From Variovorax sp. PAMC26660 (lineage in GTDB: Bacteria; Pseudomonadota; Gammaproteobacteria; Burkholderiales; Burkholderiaceae_C), in the NCBI RefSeq assembly GCF_014302995.1, contig NZ_CP060295.1, positions 2,591,001 through 2,655,000 on the forward strand: a stretch of DNA of 64,000 bases, written 5' to 3'. The position numbers were made by a program, and so were the translations under genes. Each line of letters begins with the position of its first letter. Position 1 is the stretch's first letter. The notes beneath the pieces are model-generated. The model had not been told where the DNA came from, made no database searches, and worked only from the letters and a program-made list of their open reading frames with translations. Shown here one piece after another: positions 25,958 through 34,684 of this stretch.

Positions 25958-26964
25958 GGCGTGGCGAGCAGTTCCTTGAGGGCGGTGTCGATGAAGCGGG
26001 TGTCGACCGGGCTGCTGCCGCCGCCGGCAAAGTGCCCCCACACGCCCGGGATCGGACGGCACTCGGCGTTCGGCATGTGAGACACCTCCCATTCGTTGTC
26101 GGCCACGGGAAAGTACAGGTCGCGCTCGGCGGGCATCACGATCGCGCGCGCCTTGATGGCGCCCAGCGCCTTCTTGAAGTCGCCGCTGAACACCGGGTTG
26201 TCGCTGATGTCGCCGTTCTGCCAGGACCACAGCATCGCGAGCAGGTTGTTCGCGTCCTTCTGCAGGAAGAAGCCTTCCCAGTAGCCGACCAGAAAGTCTT
26301 CGAGCGAGCTGAAGCCCAGCTCGCGCCACAGTTCCTGCATGTAGAAGGGCTGCGACAGGCCCCAGCCCGCGTACACGCGGCCCACCGCACGCAGTCCCTT
26401 GCTCGGTGGCGTGGTGTACCAGCCGCTGTTCCACGCCGCATCGGCCGTGAGCGCCGCCTTCACGCCTTCGAGAAACACGAAGTTGTGCGGCGCCGTTTTC
26501 GCCGAGCCGCAGAAGGGCGCGATGCGCTGCACCATGTCCGGGTACAGGCAGCCCCACTGGTTGGTCTGTTGCGCGCCCATCGACCAGCCCACCACCAGCG
26601 TGATGCGCTCGATGCCGAATTTCTCGGTCACCAGCCGGTGCTGAAGCGTCACGTTGTCGTAGAGCGTGATGTTCGGAAAGCGCGCCAGGTTGTAGGGCTC
26701 CGGCGCATTGCTGGGCGACGATGAGAGGCCGTTGCCCAGCATGTTCGGCACGATGATGAAATACTTCTGCGGGTCCAGCGCCATGCCGGGGCCGATCAGC
26801 CATTCGTTGTCGTAGTGCTGACCCGAGTACCAGGTCGGGTAGACGATCACGTTGCTCTTGTCAGCGTCGAGCGTGCCGTAGGTCTTGTAGGCCAGCTTCG
26901 CATTGCGCAGGGTCGCGCCCCGCTGCAGCACGACGTCGCCGAGGTCGAAGATTTCGCAGTCCAT
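25954..26964 (-). CDS. Alpha/beta hydrolase, MetX-like
   Basis: A 336-residue alpha/beta-fold hydrolase related to homoserine O-acetyltransferases. The nucleophile is Ser128 in VVGWSMGAQQ, the acid is Asp in PAERDLYFP, and the base is His in GVWGHFAGG near the end. Conserved stretches AYKTYGTLDADKSN and GMALDPQKYFIIVPNMLGNG support this family. It lies 19 bases after the amidase gene and overlaps the ATPase gene, so it belongs to the amide operon. It may act on an ester or acyl compound linked to amide use; no methionine genes are near. Confidence 0.85.
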   Translation of the reverse strand: MDCEIFDLGDVVLQRGATLRNAKLAYKTYGTLDADKSNVIVYPTWYSGQHYDNEWLIGPGMALDPQKYFIIVPNMLGNGLSSSPSNAPEPYNLARFPNITLYDNVTLQHRLVTEKFGIERITLVVGWSMGAQQTNQWGCLYPDMVQRIAPFCGSAKTAPHNFVFLEGVKAALTADAAWNSGWYTTPPSKGLRAVGRVYAGWGLSQPFYMQELWRELGFSSLEDFLVGYWEGFFLQKDANNLLAMLWSWQNGDISDNPVFSGDFKKALGAIKARAIVMPAERDLYFPVADNEWEVSHMPNAECRPIPGVWGHFAGGGSSPVDTRFIDTALKELLATP

Positions 26965-26983
26965 GGGTTGCGCGCTCGCTTGC

Positions 26984-28021
26984 TCAGCGATGCTTCGCGG
27001 GCTCGTTCGGAATGCCCTCGATCGGACACTCGGGCGTGCCGACGGTGGTGCGCGTGAACGACTCCACCCTCTCGCGGGTGCCTTCGGGGTCGTTGATCCA
27101 CTGCGTGTAGAAGTTGAACGGGCAGGCTGCCACGCCCTTGTCGCCGTCGCCCGAATTGATGGTGCCGGTGTAGCCACGGTGCACCAGCTTGAACAGGTGG
27201 TTCTGCGACTGGCCGTTCTTGCGCGCATCGCGGATCAGGCCCATCGACAGCTCGGCATAGTTGATGCCCATCTCTTCCTCGCCGCATTCGCCCAGCGTGC
27301 GGCCGTCGAAGCCGATGAGTGCCGAGTGGCCGAAGTACGAATACACGCCGTCGAAGCCCGCCGCGTTGGCCACCGCCACGTAGGTGTTGTTCATGAAGGC
27401 CATGGCCTTCGACACCAAAATCTGCTGCTCCTTGGCCGGGTACATGTAGCCCTGGCAGCGGATGATGAGTTCGGCGCCGCGCATCGCGCAGTCGCGCCAG
27501 ATCTCGGGGTAGTTGCCGTCGTCGCAGATGATCAGGCTCATCTTCATGCCCTTGGGGCCTTCGCTCACATAGGTGCAGTCGCCCGGATACCAGCCCTCGA
27601 TGGGCACCCACGGCATGATCTTGCGGTACTTCTGGACGATCTCGCCCTTGTTGTTCATGAGGATCAGCGTGTTGTAGGGCGCCTTGTTCGGATGTTCCTC
27701 ATGGCGCTCGCCGGTCAGCGAGAACACGCCCCACACGTTGGCGCGACGGCAGGCGTCCGCGAAGATCTCGGTCTCTTCGCCGGGCACGGTGGCGGCGGTG
27801 TCGTACATCTCCTTGGTGTCGTACATGATCCCGTGCGTGGAGTACTCGGGGAAGACCACCAGGTCCATGCCCGGCAGGCCCCGCTTCATGCCGACCAGCA
27901 TCTCGCCGATCTTGCGGGCGTTGTCCAGCACCTCGGCCTTGGTGTGCAGGCGGGGCATCTTGTAGTTGACGACCGCGACGCCAACGCAATCGTTGCTGCT
28001 CGAAATATCACCATGTCTCAT
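26984..28021 (-). CDS. amiE: Aliphatic amidase
   Basis: A 345-residue nitrilase-superfamily amidase that hydrolyses short-chain aliphatic amides to the acid and ammonia. The catalytic triad is at the AmiE positions: Glu59 (FPEYST), Lys134 (KYRKIMPW) and Cys166 ([10 protein letters not shown]). The length equals that of the Pseudomonas enzyme to within a residue. It begins [11 protein letters not shown], as expected. It sits in the centre of the operon between the importer genes and the AAA/VWA pair. Confidence 0.97.
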   Translation of the reverse strand: MRHGDISSSNDCVGVAVVNYKMPRLHTKAEVLDNARKIGEMLVGMKRGLPGMDLVVFPEYSTHGIMYDTKEMYDTAATVPGEETEIFADACRRANVWGVFSLTGERHEEHPNKAPYNTLILMNNKGEIVQKYRKIMPWVPIEGWYPGDCTYVSEGPKGMKMSLIICDDGNYPEIWRDCAMRGAELIIRCQGYMYPAKEQQILVSKAMAFMNNTYVAVANAAGFDGVYSYFGHSALIGFDGRTLGECGEEEMGINYAELSMGLIRDARKNGQSQNHLFKLVHRGYTGTINSGDGDKGVAACPFNFYTQWINDPEGTRERVESFTRTTVGTPECPIEGIPNEPAKHR

Positions 28022-28066
28022 GACGCTGCTCCTGAAGGGTGGTTGAAGGGAAGAGGGGAAAACGAC

Positions 28067-28756
28067 TCACACAGTCAGGAAAGACCTGACCTTGTCCTGG
28101 TCGAGCGTGGCGCGCGCTTCGTCGTGCACGAGGCGCCCGCGGTCGATGACGAGAAAGCGGTCGGCCAGGTCGAGCGCGAAGCTCAGCACCTGCTCCGACA
28201 CCACGATGGCGAAGCCGCGCTCGGCGCGCAGCACGTTCAGCGTCTGCGCGATCTCCTTGATGATCGAAGGCTGGATGCCTTCGGTGGGCTCGTCGAGGAT
28301 CAGCACCTTCGGCTCGGAGATCAGCGCACGCGCAATCGCCAACATCTGCTGCTGCCCGCCCGAGAGGTTGCCGGCGCGGCGCTGCTTCATGTCCTTGAGC
28401 ACCGGGAAGAACTGGTAGAGGTAGTCGGGCACCGTGCGGTGGCCCGACTTCGCGGCGCCCGACAGGATGTTCTGCTCCACCGTGAGAAACGGAAACACCA
28501 TGCGCCCCTGCGGCACGAAGGCCAGCCCGTGTGCCACGCGCTGGTAGCTCGGCAGCTTCGTGATGTCGGCACCGCCCAGGCGGATGCTGCCGCCGCGCGC
28601 GGGCAACAGGCCGATGAGCGATTTCAACAGCGTGGTCTTGCCCATGCCGTTGCGGCCCATGATGGCCACCGCTTCGTCGGGCGCGACGCGCAGCGACACA
28701 TCGCGGATGACCTGCGACTCGCCGTAGGCCACGTTGAGTTCGGAGACTTCGAGCAT
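28067..28756 (-). CDS. urtE: Urea/amide ABC transporter ATPase, UrtE-like
   Basis: A 229-residue ABC ATPase of the LivF/UrtE type with Walker A GRNGMGKTT, signature NLSGGQQQMLAIARAL and Walker B VLILDEPTEGIQPS. It begins MLEVSELNVAYGESQVIRDVSL, the usual UrtE opening; the longer frame upstream is not needed. It would power import together with the UrtD-like protein. It lies 45 bases before amiE, and amide rather than urea import is suggested by that neighbour. Confidence 0.92.
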   Translation of the reverse strand: MLEVSELNVAYGESQVIRDVSLRVAPDEAVAIMGRNGMGKTTLLKSLIGLLPARGGSIRLGGADITKLPSYQRVAHGLAFVPQGRMVFPFLTVEQNILSGAAKSGHRTVPDYLYQFFPVLKDMKQRRAGNLSGGQQQMLAIARALISEPKVLILDEPTEGIQPSIIKEIAQTLNVLRAERGFAIVVSEQVLSFALDLADRFLVIDRGRLVHDEARATLDQDKVRSFLTV

Positions 28757-28772
28757 GTGTTTTCTCCTTCTC

Positions 28773-29573
28773 TCAATGGCCGAGGTACACATCGATCACG
28801 CGCGGGTCGGCCTGCACCTGGGCGGCGGTGCCTTCGCTCAGCACGCGCCCCTGGTGCAGCACCGTCACGCGGTGGGCGATGCGCTTGACGAAGTCCATGT
28901 CGTGCTCGATCACCACCACCGACTTGCCCGCCGAGATGCGCCGCAGCAGGTCGCCGGTCTGCTCGCGCTCGCGCGGGCTCATGCCGGCCACGGGTTCGTC
29001 GAGCAGCAGCAGCTCGGGCTCCTGCATCAGCAGCATGCCGATCTCCAGCCACTGCTTTTGCCCGTGGCTGAGCTGCCCCGCGCGGTGGCCGATGCGTTCG
29101 CTCAGGAAGACCTGCTCGGCCATCGCGTCGATGCGCTCGCGCAGCGCGGGCGTGCGGCGAAAGCTCAGCGACTGCAGCAGGCCGTGCATGCGCGGCAGCG
29201 AGATCTCGAAGTTCTCCAGCACCGTCAGGTCTTCGTAGACCGAGGGCGTCTGGAACTTGCGGCCCACGCCGGCCCGCACGATCTCGTATTCGTTCAGGCG
29301 GCCCAGGTCCTGGCCGTTGAACAGCACACGGCCCGCGCTCGGCTTCGTCTTGCCGCAGATCATGTCGAGCAGCGTGGTCTTGCCCGCGCCGTTCGGCCCG
29401 ATGATCACGCGCAGCTCGTTGCGCTCGACGGAGAGGCTCAGGCCATCCACCGCCTTGAAGCCATCGAAGGACACGGTGAGGTCTTCCACGCGCAGGATCT
29501 GCTCGTTCGAGTGCGAGAACCCGGTGGCTGCCTGCGGCATGCTGGTGTGGGGCAGGGTCATCGTGGCGTTCAT
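28773..29573 (-). CDS. urtD: Urea/amide ABC transporter ATPase, UrtD-like
   Basis: A 266-residue ABC ATPase of the LivG/UrtD type. Walker A is GPNGAGKTT, the signature is GQLSHGQKQWLEIGMLLM (the SHGQ form is typical of UrtD), and Walker B is LLLLDEPVAGMS. About 25 extra residues precede the core. The start overlaps the permease gene by 4 bases. Its partner gene follows after 16 bases. Confidence 0.93.
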   Translation of the reverse strand: MNATMTLPHTSMPQAATGFSHSNEQILRVEDLTVSFDGFKAVDGLSLSVERNELRVIIGPNGAGKTTLLDMICGKTKPSAGRVLFNGQDLGRLNEYEIVRAGVGRKFQTPSVYEDLTVLENFEISLPRMHGLLQSLSFRRTPALRERIDAMAEQVFLSERIGHRAGQLSHGQKQWLEIGMLLMQEPELLLLDEPVAGMSPREREQTGDLLRRISAGKSVVVIEHDMDFVKRIAHRVTVLHQGRVLSEGTAAQVQADPRVIDVYLGH

Positions 29574-30628
29574 GGCACAGCCTCCGCACCGCGCCGGCGC
29601 GCCAGCAGCTTCTGACCCAGGCCCGCCAGGCCGTTGGGCATGGCCCAGACCACGAGGATGAAGACGGCGCCGAGGAAGTACAGCCAGCCTTCGGGAAAGG
29701 TCTCCGACAGGTACGACTTGAGAAAGCCGATGAGCAGCGCGCCGATCACCGCGCCCGGAATCGACAACCGCCCGCCGACCGCCGCGTAGATCACCATCTC
29801 GACCGAGGCCACCACGCCGATCACGCCCGGTGCGATCAGCCCCACCTGCAGGCTGTAGAACGCGCCGCCGATGGACGACAGCACCGCAGCCACCGCGAAC
29901 ACGAAGGCCTTCATGTGCGCCGTGTTGTAGCCGCTGAAGCGCACGCGGTCTTCGCGGTCGCGGATGGCGATCAGGATCTTGCCGAAGCGGCTGCGCACGA
30001 TCAGCAGCGACACCGCCATCACCAGCGCGATGGCCAGAACCTCGACGAAGTACATGACGCGCTTGGCATCGTCGCCCGTGATGTCCCAGCCCAGCAGCGT
30101 GCGGAAATCGGTGATGCCGTTGGCACCGCCGGTGTCGCCCTGCTGGCCGATCACCACCACGGTGAGCGTGAGCGCCAGCGAGAGCGTGACGATGGCGAAG
30201 TACACGCCGCTCACGCGCCGCTTGAAGATCGCGTACGAGAACACATACGCCAGCACCGCCGGAATTGCGAGCACGCCCACGACGGTCCAGCCCAGCGAGT
30301 GGAAGGGAATCCACCACGAAGGCAACTGGTCGACGCTGCTCCACACCATGAAGTCCGGCAGCTCGGGCGCGGAGGCTTCGAGCTTGAGGAACATCGCCAT
30401 CATGTAGCCGCCGAGGCCGAAGAACATGCCCTGGCCCAGGCTCAGCACGCCGCCGTAGCCCCAGGTGAGCACCACGCCGACCGCGACGAATGCGAAGGCC
30501 AGGTACTTGCTCACGAGGTTCAGGCGAAACGGGTCGAGCGTGAGCGGCAACACCACGGCCAGCAGCAGCAACACGGCCGCCATGCCGACGAGGTCGCTCT
30601 TGCGTTGGGGAGAAAGCTTCATGCCCAT
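29570..30628 (-). CDS. urtC: Urea/amide ABC transporter permease, UrtC-like
   Basis: A 352-residue inner-membrane permease of the LivM/UrtC type with about eight to ten hydrophobic segments. The early WGYGGVLSLGQGMFFGLGGYMMAMFLKLE stretch is characteristic of UrtC. A long loop after it (ELPDFMVWSSVDQLPSWW) also matches this subfamily. It pairs with the UrtB-like permease, whose stop is 4 bases upstream. Confidence 0.92.
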   Translation of the reverse strand: MGMKLSPQRKSDLVGMAAVLLLLAVVLPLTLDPFRLNLVSKYLAFAFVAVGVVLTWGYGGVLSLGQGMFFGLGGYMMAMFLKLEASAPELPDFMVWSSVDQLPSWWIPFHSLGWTVVGVLAIPAVLAYVFSYAIFKRRVSGVYFAIVTLSLALTLTVVVIGQQGDTGGANGITDFRTLLGWDITGDDAKRVMYFVEVLAIALVMAVSLLIVRSRFGKILIAIRDREDRVRFSGYNTAHMKAFVFAVAAVLSSIGGAFYSLQVGLIAPGVIGVVASVEMVIYAAVGGRLSIPGAVIGALLIGFLKSYLSETFPEGWLYFLGAVFILVVWAMPNGLAGLGQKLLARRRGAEAVP

Positions 30629-30632
30629 GCCG

Positions 30633-31535
30633 TCAGCTCCTCGACCGCGTTGCGAACAGCCCGTTGGGCCGGAAGTACAGCACCGCGATCACCAGCAGCA
30701 GGATCGTGGCCTTGGCCATCGAGCCGCTCATCAGGTATTCGAGCCAGGTCTGCGACTGCGCGATGGCAAAGCCCGAGAGCGCGGTGCCGATCAGGCTCTG
30801 CACGCCACCGAACACCACCACGATGAACGAGTCGACGATGTAGAGCTGGCCGGTGCCGGGGTTGGTCGAGCCGATCATCGTGAACACCGCACCCGCGATG
30901 CCCGCAAGCCCGGAGCCCAGCGCGAAGGTCATCGCGTCGACGCGGTGGGTGTCGATGCCTACCGCGCCGGCAATCGCGCGGTTCTGCGTCACCGCGCGCA
31001 CCTTCAGCCCCCACGGCGTTCGATAGAGCAAAAGGTACACGCCCACCGCGACGATGGCCGTCAGCCCCACGATGAAGATGCGCGTGAGCGGCAGCTGGAT
31101 GCCCGCCGTCGGCTCCCACGCTCCCGCGAGCCACGAGGGCAGCGGCACGCTCACTTCCTGTGCGCCGAAGATGGAGCGGTAGGCCTGCTGCAGCATCAGG
31201 CTCAGGCCCCAGGTGGCGAGCAGGGTGTCGAGCGGCCGGTCGTAGAAGAAGCGGATGAAGCCGCGCTCCAGCACATAGCCGAACGCGAAGGTCACGGCAA
31301 ACGCGAACGGAATCGCGGCGAACAGGTACAGGTCCATCCAGCCCGGCGCGAAATGCTCGAAGAAGCGCGCCGCCAGGTAGGTCATGTAGGCGCCCAGCGC
31401 CATCAGCTCGCCGTGCGCCATGTTGATGACGCCCATCAGGCCGAACACGATGGCCAGCCCGATGGCCATCAGCAGCAGGATGGTGAACAGGCTCACGCCG
31501 TTGAAGACCTGCATCACCGCGATGTCGAAGTTCAT
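30633..31535 (-). CDS. urtB: Urea/amide ABC transporter permease, UrtB-like
   Basis: A 300-residue inner-membrane permease of the LivH/UrtB type with about eight hydrophobic segments. It has the motif GLMGVINMAHGELMALGAYMTY near residue 33 and LGSGLAGIAGAVFTMIGSTNPGTGQLYIVDSF later, both typical. It lies 13 bases after the binding-protein gene. Confidence 0.92.
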   Translation of the reverse strand: MNFDIAVMQVFNGVSLFTILLLMAIGLAIVFGLMGVINMAHGELMALGAYMTYLAARFFEHFAPGWMDLYLFAAIPFAFAVTFAFGYVLERGFIRFFYDRPLDTLLATWGLSLMLQQAYRSIFGAQEVSVPLPSWLAGAWEPTAGIQLPLTRIFIVGLTAIVAVGVYLLLYRTPWGLKVRAVTQNRAIAGAVGIDTHRVDAMTFALGSGLAGIAGAVFTMIGSTNPGTGQLYIVDSFIVVVFGGVQSLIGTALSGFAIAQSQTWLEYLMSGSMAKATILLLVIAVLYFRPNGLFATRSRS

Positions 31536-31548
31536 GTCGGCGTCCGGC

Positions 31549-32742
31549 TCAGACCTTGGGGAAAGGGTTGGGCTCGACCAACTGCGGCGATTCCCACACG
31601 ATGTCGAACTGGCCGTCGGGCCGTGCGCGGCCCACGCGCACCTTCTTCCACACGTGGTGGTTGGTAGCGTGCACGCGCACCGTGCCTTCGGGCGCGTCGA
31701 GTTCCACGCCAGCCGCGGCGGCCGTGACCTTGTCGACCTCGAAGGACTTGGCCTTCTCCACCGCCGCCTTCCACAGGTACACGCAGTTGTAGGCCACCTC
31801 CATCGGATCGCCGATCACGCGGTCCTGGCCGTACTTGGCCTTGAAGGCTTTCACGAACTTCTCGTTGGCCGGCGACTTGATGCTCTGGAAGTAGCCCATG
31901 CAGGCGTAGTAGCCGGCGGCGTTGTCCTTGCCGATGCCTTCGATCTCGTTTTCCGACACCACGGTGGACAGCAGCACCTGCTTGGCGCCATCGAGACCGG
32001 CCGCGCGCAACTGCTTGTAGAGCGCCACGTTGGAGCCGCCCACCACCGTGCTGTAGATGCAGTCGGGCTTGGCGGCCTTGATCTTGTTGATGATCGACGA
32101 GAACTCGGTGTGGCCCAGCGGCGCGTATTCCTCGCCCACCACCTTGCCGCCGGCCTTGGCGATGGCCGGCTTGGCGATCTTGTTGCAGGTGCGCGGATAG
32201 ATGTAGTCCGAGCCCACGAGGAAGAAGCTCTTGCCCTTCTCGCGCGCCATCCACTCGACCGCCGCAATGACCGACTGCGTGGCTTCCTGCGAGGGATAGA
32301 ACACGCGCTTGTCCTGCTCCTGGCCTTCGTAGTAGGTCGGGTAGAACAGCAGGCCCTTGGCCTGGTTGAGCACTGGCAGCAGTGCCTTGCGCGAGGCCGA
32401 GGTGTAGCAGCCGATGATGGCCGCGACCTTGTCGCGCTCGAGCAGCTTGCGCGCCTTCTCGGCGAACACCGGGTTCTCGCTGGCGCCGTCTTCGACCACC
32501 GCTTCGATCTTCTTGCCCAGCACGCCGCCGGCGGCGTTGATCTCTTCGATGGCCAGCTTTTCGGCATCGACCAGCGAGGCCTCGGCGATGGCGATGGTGC
32601 CCGAGAGCGAATGCAGCAGCCCGAGCTTCACGGTGTTGCCGTCCTGCGCGGCGGCCAGCCTGGCAACGCCGCCCGCGGCGCCCAGCACGATCAGCGAGCC
32701 GCCGGTCTTCACGATCTGGCGGCGGTTGAAGGGGTTCGTCAT
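31549..32742 (-). CDS. urtA: Urea/short-chain-amide ABC transporter binding protein, UrtA/FmdD-like
   Basis: A 397-residue periplasmic binding protein with a twin-arginine-type signal (NRRQIVKTGG followed by a hydrophobic run and AAAQ). The core carries GCYTSASRKALLPVLNQ, LLFYPTYYEGQEQ and VGSDYIYPRTCNKI. It belongs to the UrtA/FmdD group that binds urea or short amides and feeds the UrtB/C/D/E importer. It is the first structural gene of the operon and starts about 190 bases after the leader terminator. Amide specificity is inferred from amiE in the same operon. Confidence 0.9.
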   Translation of the reverse strand: MTNPFNRRQIVKTGGSLIVLGAAGGVARLAAAQDGNTVKLGLLHSLSGTIAIAEASLVDAEKLAIEEINAAGGVLGKKIEAVVEDGASENPVFAEKARKLLERDKVAAIIGCYTSASRKALLPVLNQAKGLLFYPTYYEGQEQDKRVFYPSQEATQSVIAAVEWMAREKGKSFFLVGSDYIYPRTCNKIAKPAIAKAGGKVVGEEYAPLGHTEFSSIINKIKAAKPDCIYSTVVGGSNVALYKQLRAAGLDGAKQVLLSTVVSENEIEGIGKDNAAGYYACMGYFQSIKSPANEKFVKAFKAKYGQDRVIGDPMEVAYNCVYLWKAAVEKAKSFEVDKVTAAAAGVELDAPEGTVRVHATNHHVWKKVRVGRARPDGQFDIVWESPQLVEPNPFPKV

Positions 32743-32929
32743 GTCAAATTCCTTTGCTTTGTGTTTGTGCGAGTCATCAGGAACATCCGACCTTCGAAGC
32801 TGCGCATTGGGTGTCTCCTCCCGCCGCGCGGCTCCTGCAAACGAGCGCCGCGTTGCCAGTGCTTTTTCTCCGGGCAAACCTCCGCCACCGGATGACGCGC
32901 ATCCGTTTTGAAAAGGCTTCGTTGCGACC

Positions 32930-32976
32930 GAAAAACAAAAAAAGCCCGAACCGGTGTTGAAACCGATTCGGGCTTT
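32930..32976 (-). terminator. Leader attenuator (intrinsic terminator) of the amide operon
   Basis: Read on the minus strand, a 15-bp stem (AAAGCCCGAATCGGT with ACCGGTTCGGGCTTT, one G.U pair) with a 6-base loop is followed by seven T, G and five T. It is a textbook intrinsic terminator, but it lies upstream of urtA and downstream of any likely promoter, so it would stop transcription before the operon. AmiR, encoded at the operon end, is the expected antiterminator. Confidence 0.85.
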
Positions 32977-33010
32977 ATTGCCCGACGCCTCGCTGGCAGC
33001 ACTGGCAGCG
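32968..33010 (-). promoter_or_regulatory. Two ANTAR-like RNA hairpins overlapping the attenuator
   Basis: On the minus strand, hairpin P1 (33010-32991) has stem CGCTG/CAGCG, a C.C mismatch, a C-G closing pair and a hexaloop AGTGCT, with A at position 1 and G at position 4 as in known ANTAR targets. Hairpin P2 (32985-32968) has a 6-bp stem TCGGGC/GCCCGA and a hexaloop AATAAA (A at position 1, but A instead of G at position 4). The 3' arm of P2 is also the 5' arm of the terminator, so the two folds exclude each other. Two tandem hexaloop hairpins ahead of a terminator are the known binding site of ANTAR proteins. Confidence 0.7.
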
Positions 33011-33084
33011 GGTGTCGTATGACTGGTAACGATTGCTCGTTGGGGCGGATTCTTCTCAACTCACCCCGGCATGAACATACGCTT

Positions 33085-33102
33085 TTTCGCTAATTGGCGA
33101 AA
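33085..33102. promoter_or_regulatory. Inverted repeat upstream of the amide-operon leader
   Basis: A 6-bp inverted repeat, TTTCGC-TAATTG-GCGAAA, lies about 75 bases upstream of hairpin P1 and could be an operator in the promoter region. No convincing -35/-10 or sigma-54 promoter was found by eye in the rest of the 417-base gap between urtA and the hypothetical gene at 33160. Confidence 0.35.
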
Positions 33103-33159
33103 CCGCAGGGCGTGTGTTATTCGCGCGCAATGTCTCCGGGGGATGCGATCAACGGGCGA

Positions 33160-33645
33160 TCAACGGGGCCGCGCGAAGTCGGCCTCGATCCAGGCCGTGG
33201 CGCTGGATGCCGTGAGCTTGAAGGCGGGTGAGACGCTGACGCTGGCCAGTTCCGAGTCGTCGTCATCGTCGTGCGCGCTGAGCGTGGCGGAGGGGTTGTC
33301 CTCGTCGGGCACGATGGACAGCGACACGCGGATGCGCCGGTCGTCGCGCGCGGTGACGGTCACGCTCTTGTTGAGCGTGGCGTGCAGTTGCTGCTCGTGG
33401 CGGCGGATGACTTCGGCAGCGGTCTTCACCAGCGTCGAGAAGGCGGGGCCGTCGAGCGGCTTGGGGTTCTTCTTGTCGCGGCCCATGGTCCAGGGACCGA
33501 TGAGCGCGGGCTCGGGGTCGCCCAGGCGGGTCATCTCCACGGCCCAGCCGTCGTCTTCCTCGTTCTTGATGACGCGGGCGGTCCAGAGTTCGTCGCGCCA
33601 GAGGCGGGGTTCCTGGAGGGGGAGGGTGTCTGCTGAGTCTGTCAT
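33160..33645 (-). CDS. Hypothetical protein with acidic C-terminal stretch (161 aa)
   Basis: A 161-residue protein, cytoplasmic by appearance. Distinct segments are a Trp-rich N-terminal part (LWRDELWTARVIKNEEDDGWAVEMTR), a central helical segment (TLVKTAAEVIRRHEQQLHATLN) and an acidic run (SAHDDDDDSELASV). I do not recognise the family. Its start overlaps the stop of the upstream LysR gene by 4 bases, so the two are probably translated together. Confidence 0.75.
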   Translation of the reverse strand: MTDSADTLPLQEPRLWRDELWTARVIKNEEDDGWAVEMTRLGDPEPALIGPWTMGRDKKNPKPLDGPAFSTLVKTAAEVIRRHEQQLHATLNKSVTVTARDDRRIRVSLSIVPDEDNPSATLSAHDDDDDSELASVSVSPAFKLTASSATAWIEADFARPR

Positions 33646-34589
33646 TCGGGTGTTGGGGTTCGTGCGCGGGCTATTTTCCCCTCTGCCTTGCCCGGTTCCG
33701 CCGCGCCCACGTACTGTTGCAATCCTTCGACCAGCGCATCGAAGGCCACGCGGCAGCGCGGGCTGTTGCGCAGGTCTTCATGCATCGTGATCCAGGTTTC
33801 GAGCTTCATCGAGAAGGTGCGCGGCATCAGGCGCACCAGCGTGTCGCCGCGCCGGGCCAGCCCGACCTGGCAGATGCCGACGCCCGCGCCGGCGCGGATC
33901 AACGCCAGTTGCGTCAGGTCGCTGTCGGTGCGCAGCGAAAAAGTATCGCGGCCGATGCCCTTCAATGCCTTGCCTGCGTTGCGCACGAAGGCAGAGGGCT
34001 GGTCGTAGCCGATGACCGCATGGCTTGACAGCTCTTCGAGCTTCCGGGGCGTGCCGTGGCGCGCAAGGTAGTCGCGGTGCGCATGAAAGCCCAGCTCGAT
34101 CTGCCCGATGCGGCGCGCCACCAGCTGCTCCTGCCTGGGGCGCACCATGCGCACGGCGATGTCGGCCTCGCGCCGCAGCAGGTCCTGCACGCGGTTGGTT
34201 GCGACCAGCTCCACTTTCAGCGCCGGATGCGCCTCGCGCAGCCGCGCGACGATGGGCGGCAGCACCTCGACGCTGATGACCTCGCTGGCCGACACCCGCA
34301 CCACGCCGCGCACGCCTTCGCCCTGGCTGGTGGCCGCGCGCGCCAGCGACGCGGCGGTGCTTTCCATCGCCTCGGCATGGGTGCGCAGCGCCAGCGCGAT
34401 GTCGGTGGGCAGCAGCCCGACCTGCGAGCGCGTGAAGAGCACCACGCCCAGCGCTTCTTCGAGCGCAGCCACGTGGCGTCCGGCCGTGGGCTGCGTGATG
34501 CCCAGCGCGCGCGCCGCGCCTGAAAGAGAACCCTCGCGCAGCACGCTGAGGAAGGAGCGGTACAGCTCCCAGCCGATGTTCGGAGTCAT
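33642..34589 (-). CDS. LysR-family transcriptional regulator
   Basis: A 315-residue LysR regulator with winged helix LSGAARALGITQPTAGRHVAALE (residues about 22-44). The ATG before TPNIGWELY is the likely start because it gives the canonical N-terminus; longer versions run into the divergent promoter. It is divergent from the NAD-binding epimerase-like gene (95 bases apart), which is the most likely target. Confidence 0.88.
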   Translation of the reverse strand: MTPNIGWELYRSFLSVLREGSLSGAARALGITQPTAGRHVAALEEALGVVLFTRSQVGLLPTDIALALRTHAEAMESTAASLARAATSQGEGVRGVVRVSASEVISVEVLPPIVARLREAHPALKVELVATNRVQDLLRREADIAVRMVRPRQEQLVARRIGQIELGFHAHRDYLARHGTPRKLEELSSHAVIGYDQPSAFVRNAGKALKGIGRDTFSLRTDSDLTQLALIRAGAGVGICQVGLARRGDTLVRLMPRTFSMKLETWITMHEDLRNSPRCRVAFDALVEGLQQYVGAAEPGKAEGKIARARTPTPE

Positions 34590-34684
34590 ACACAAATGTA
34601 TAGCTGCTGGCTCATATTCGGCAATTCCAATCCAACCCGCCCGAATCCAGAATTCACCCATCGACAACTGTTCTGGAGCATTTC

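Noticed and set aside
26903..28888. A 661-codon open frame on the plus strand
   Set aside because: It is antisense to amiE and urtE, whose catalytic residues are intact. The shadow translation is His/Arg/Leu-rich without a domain.
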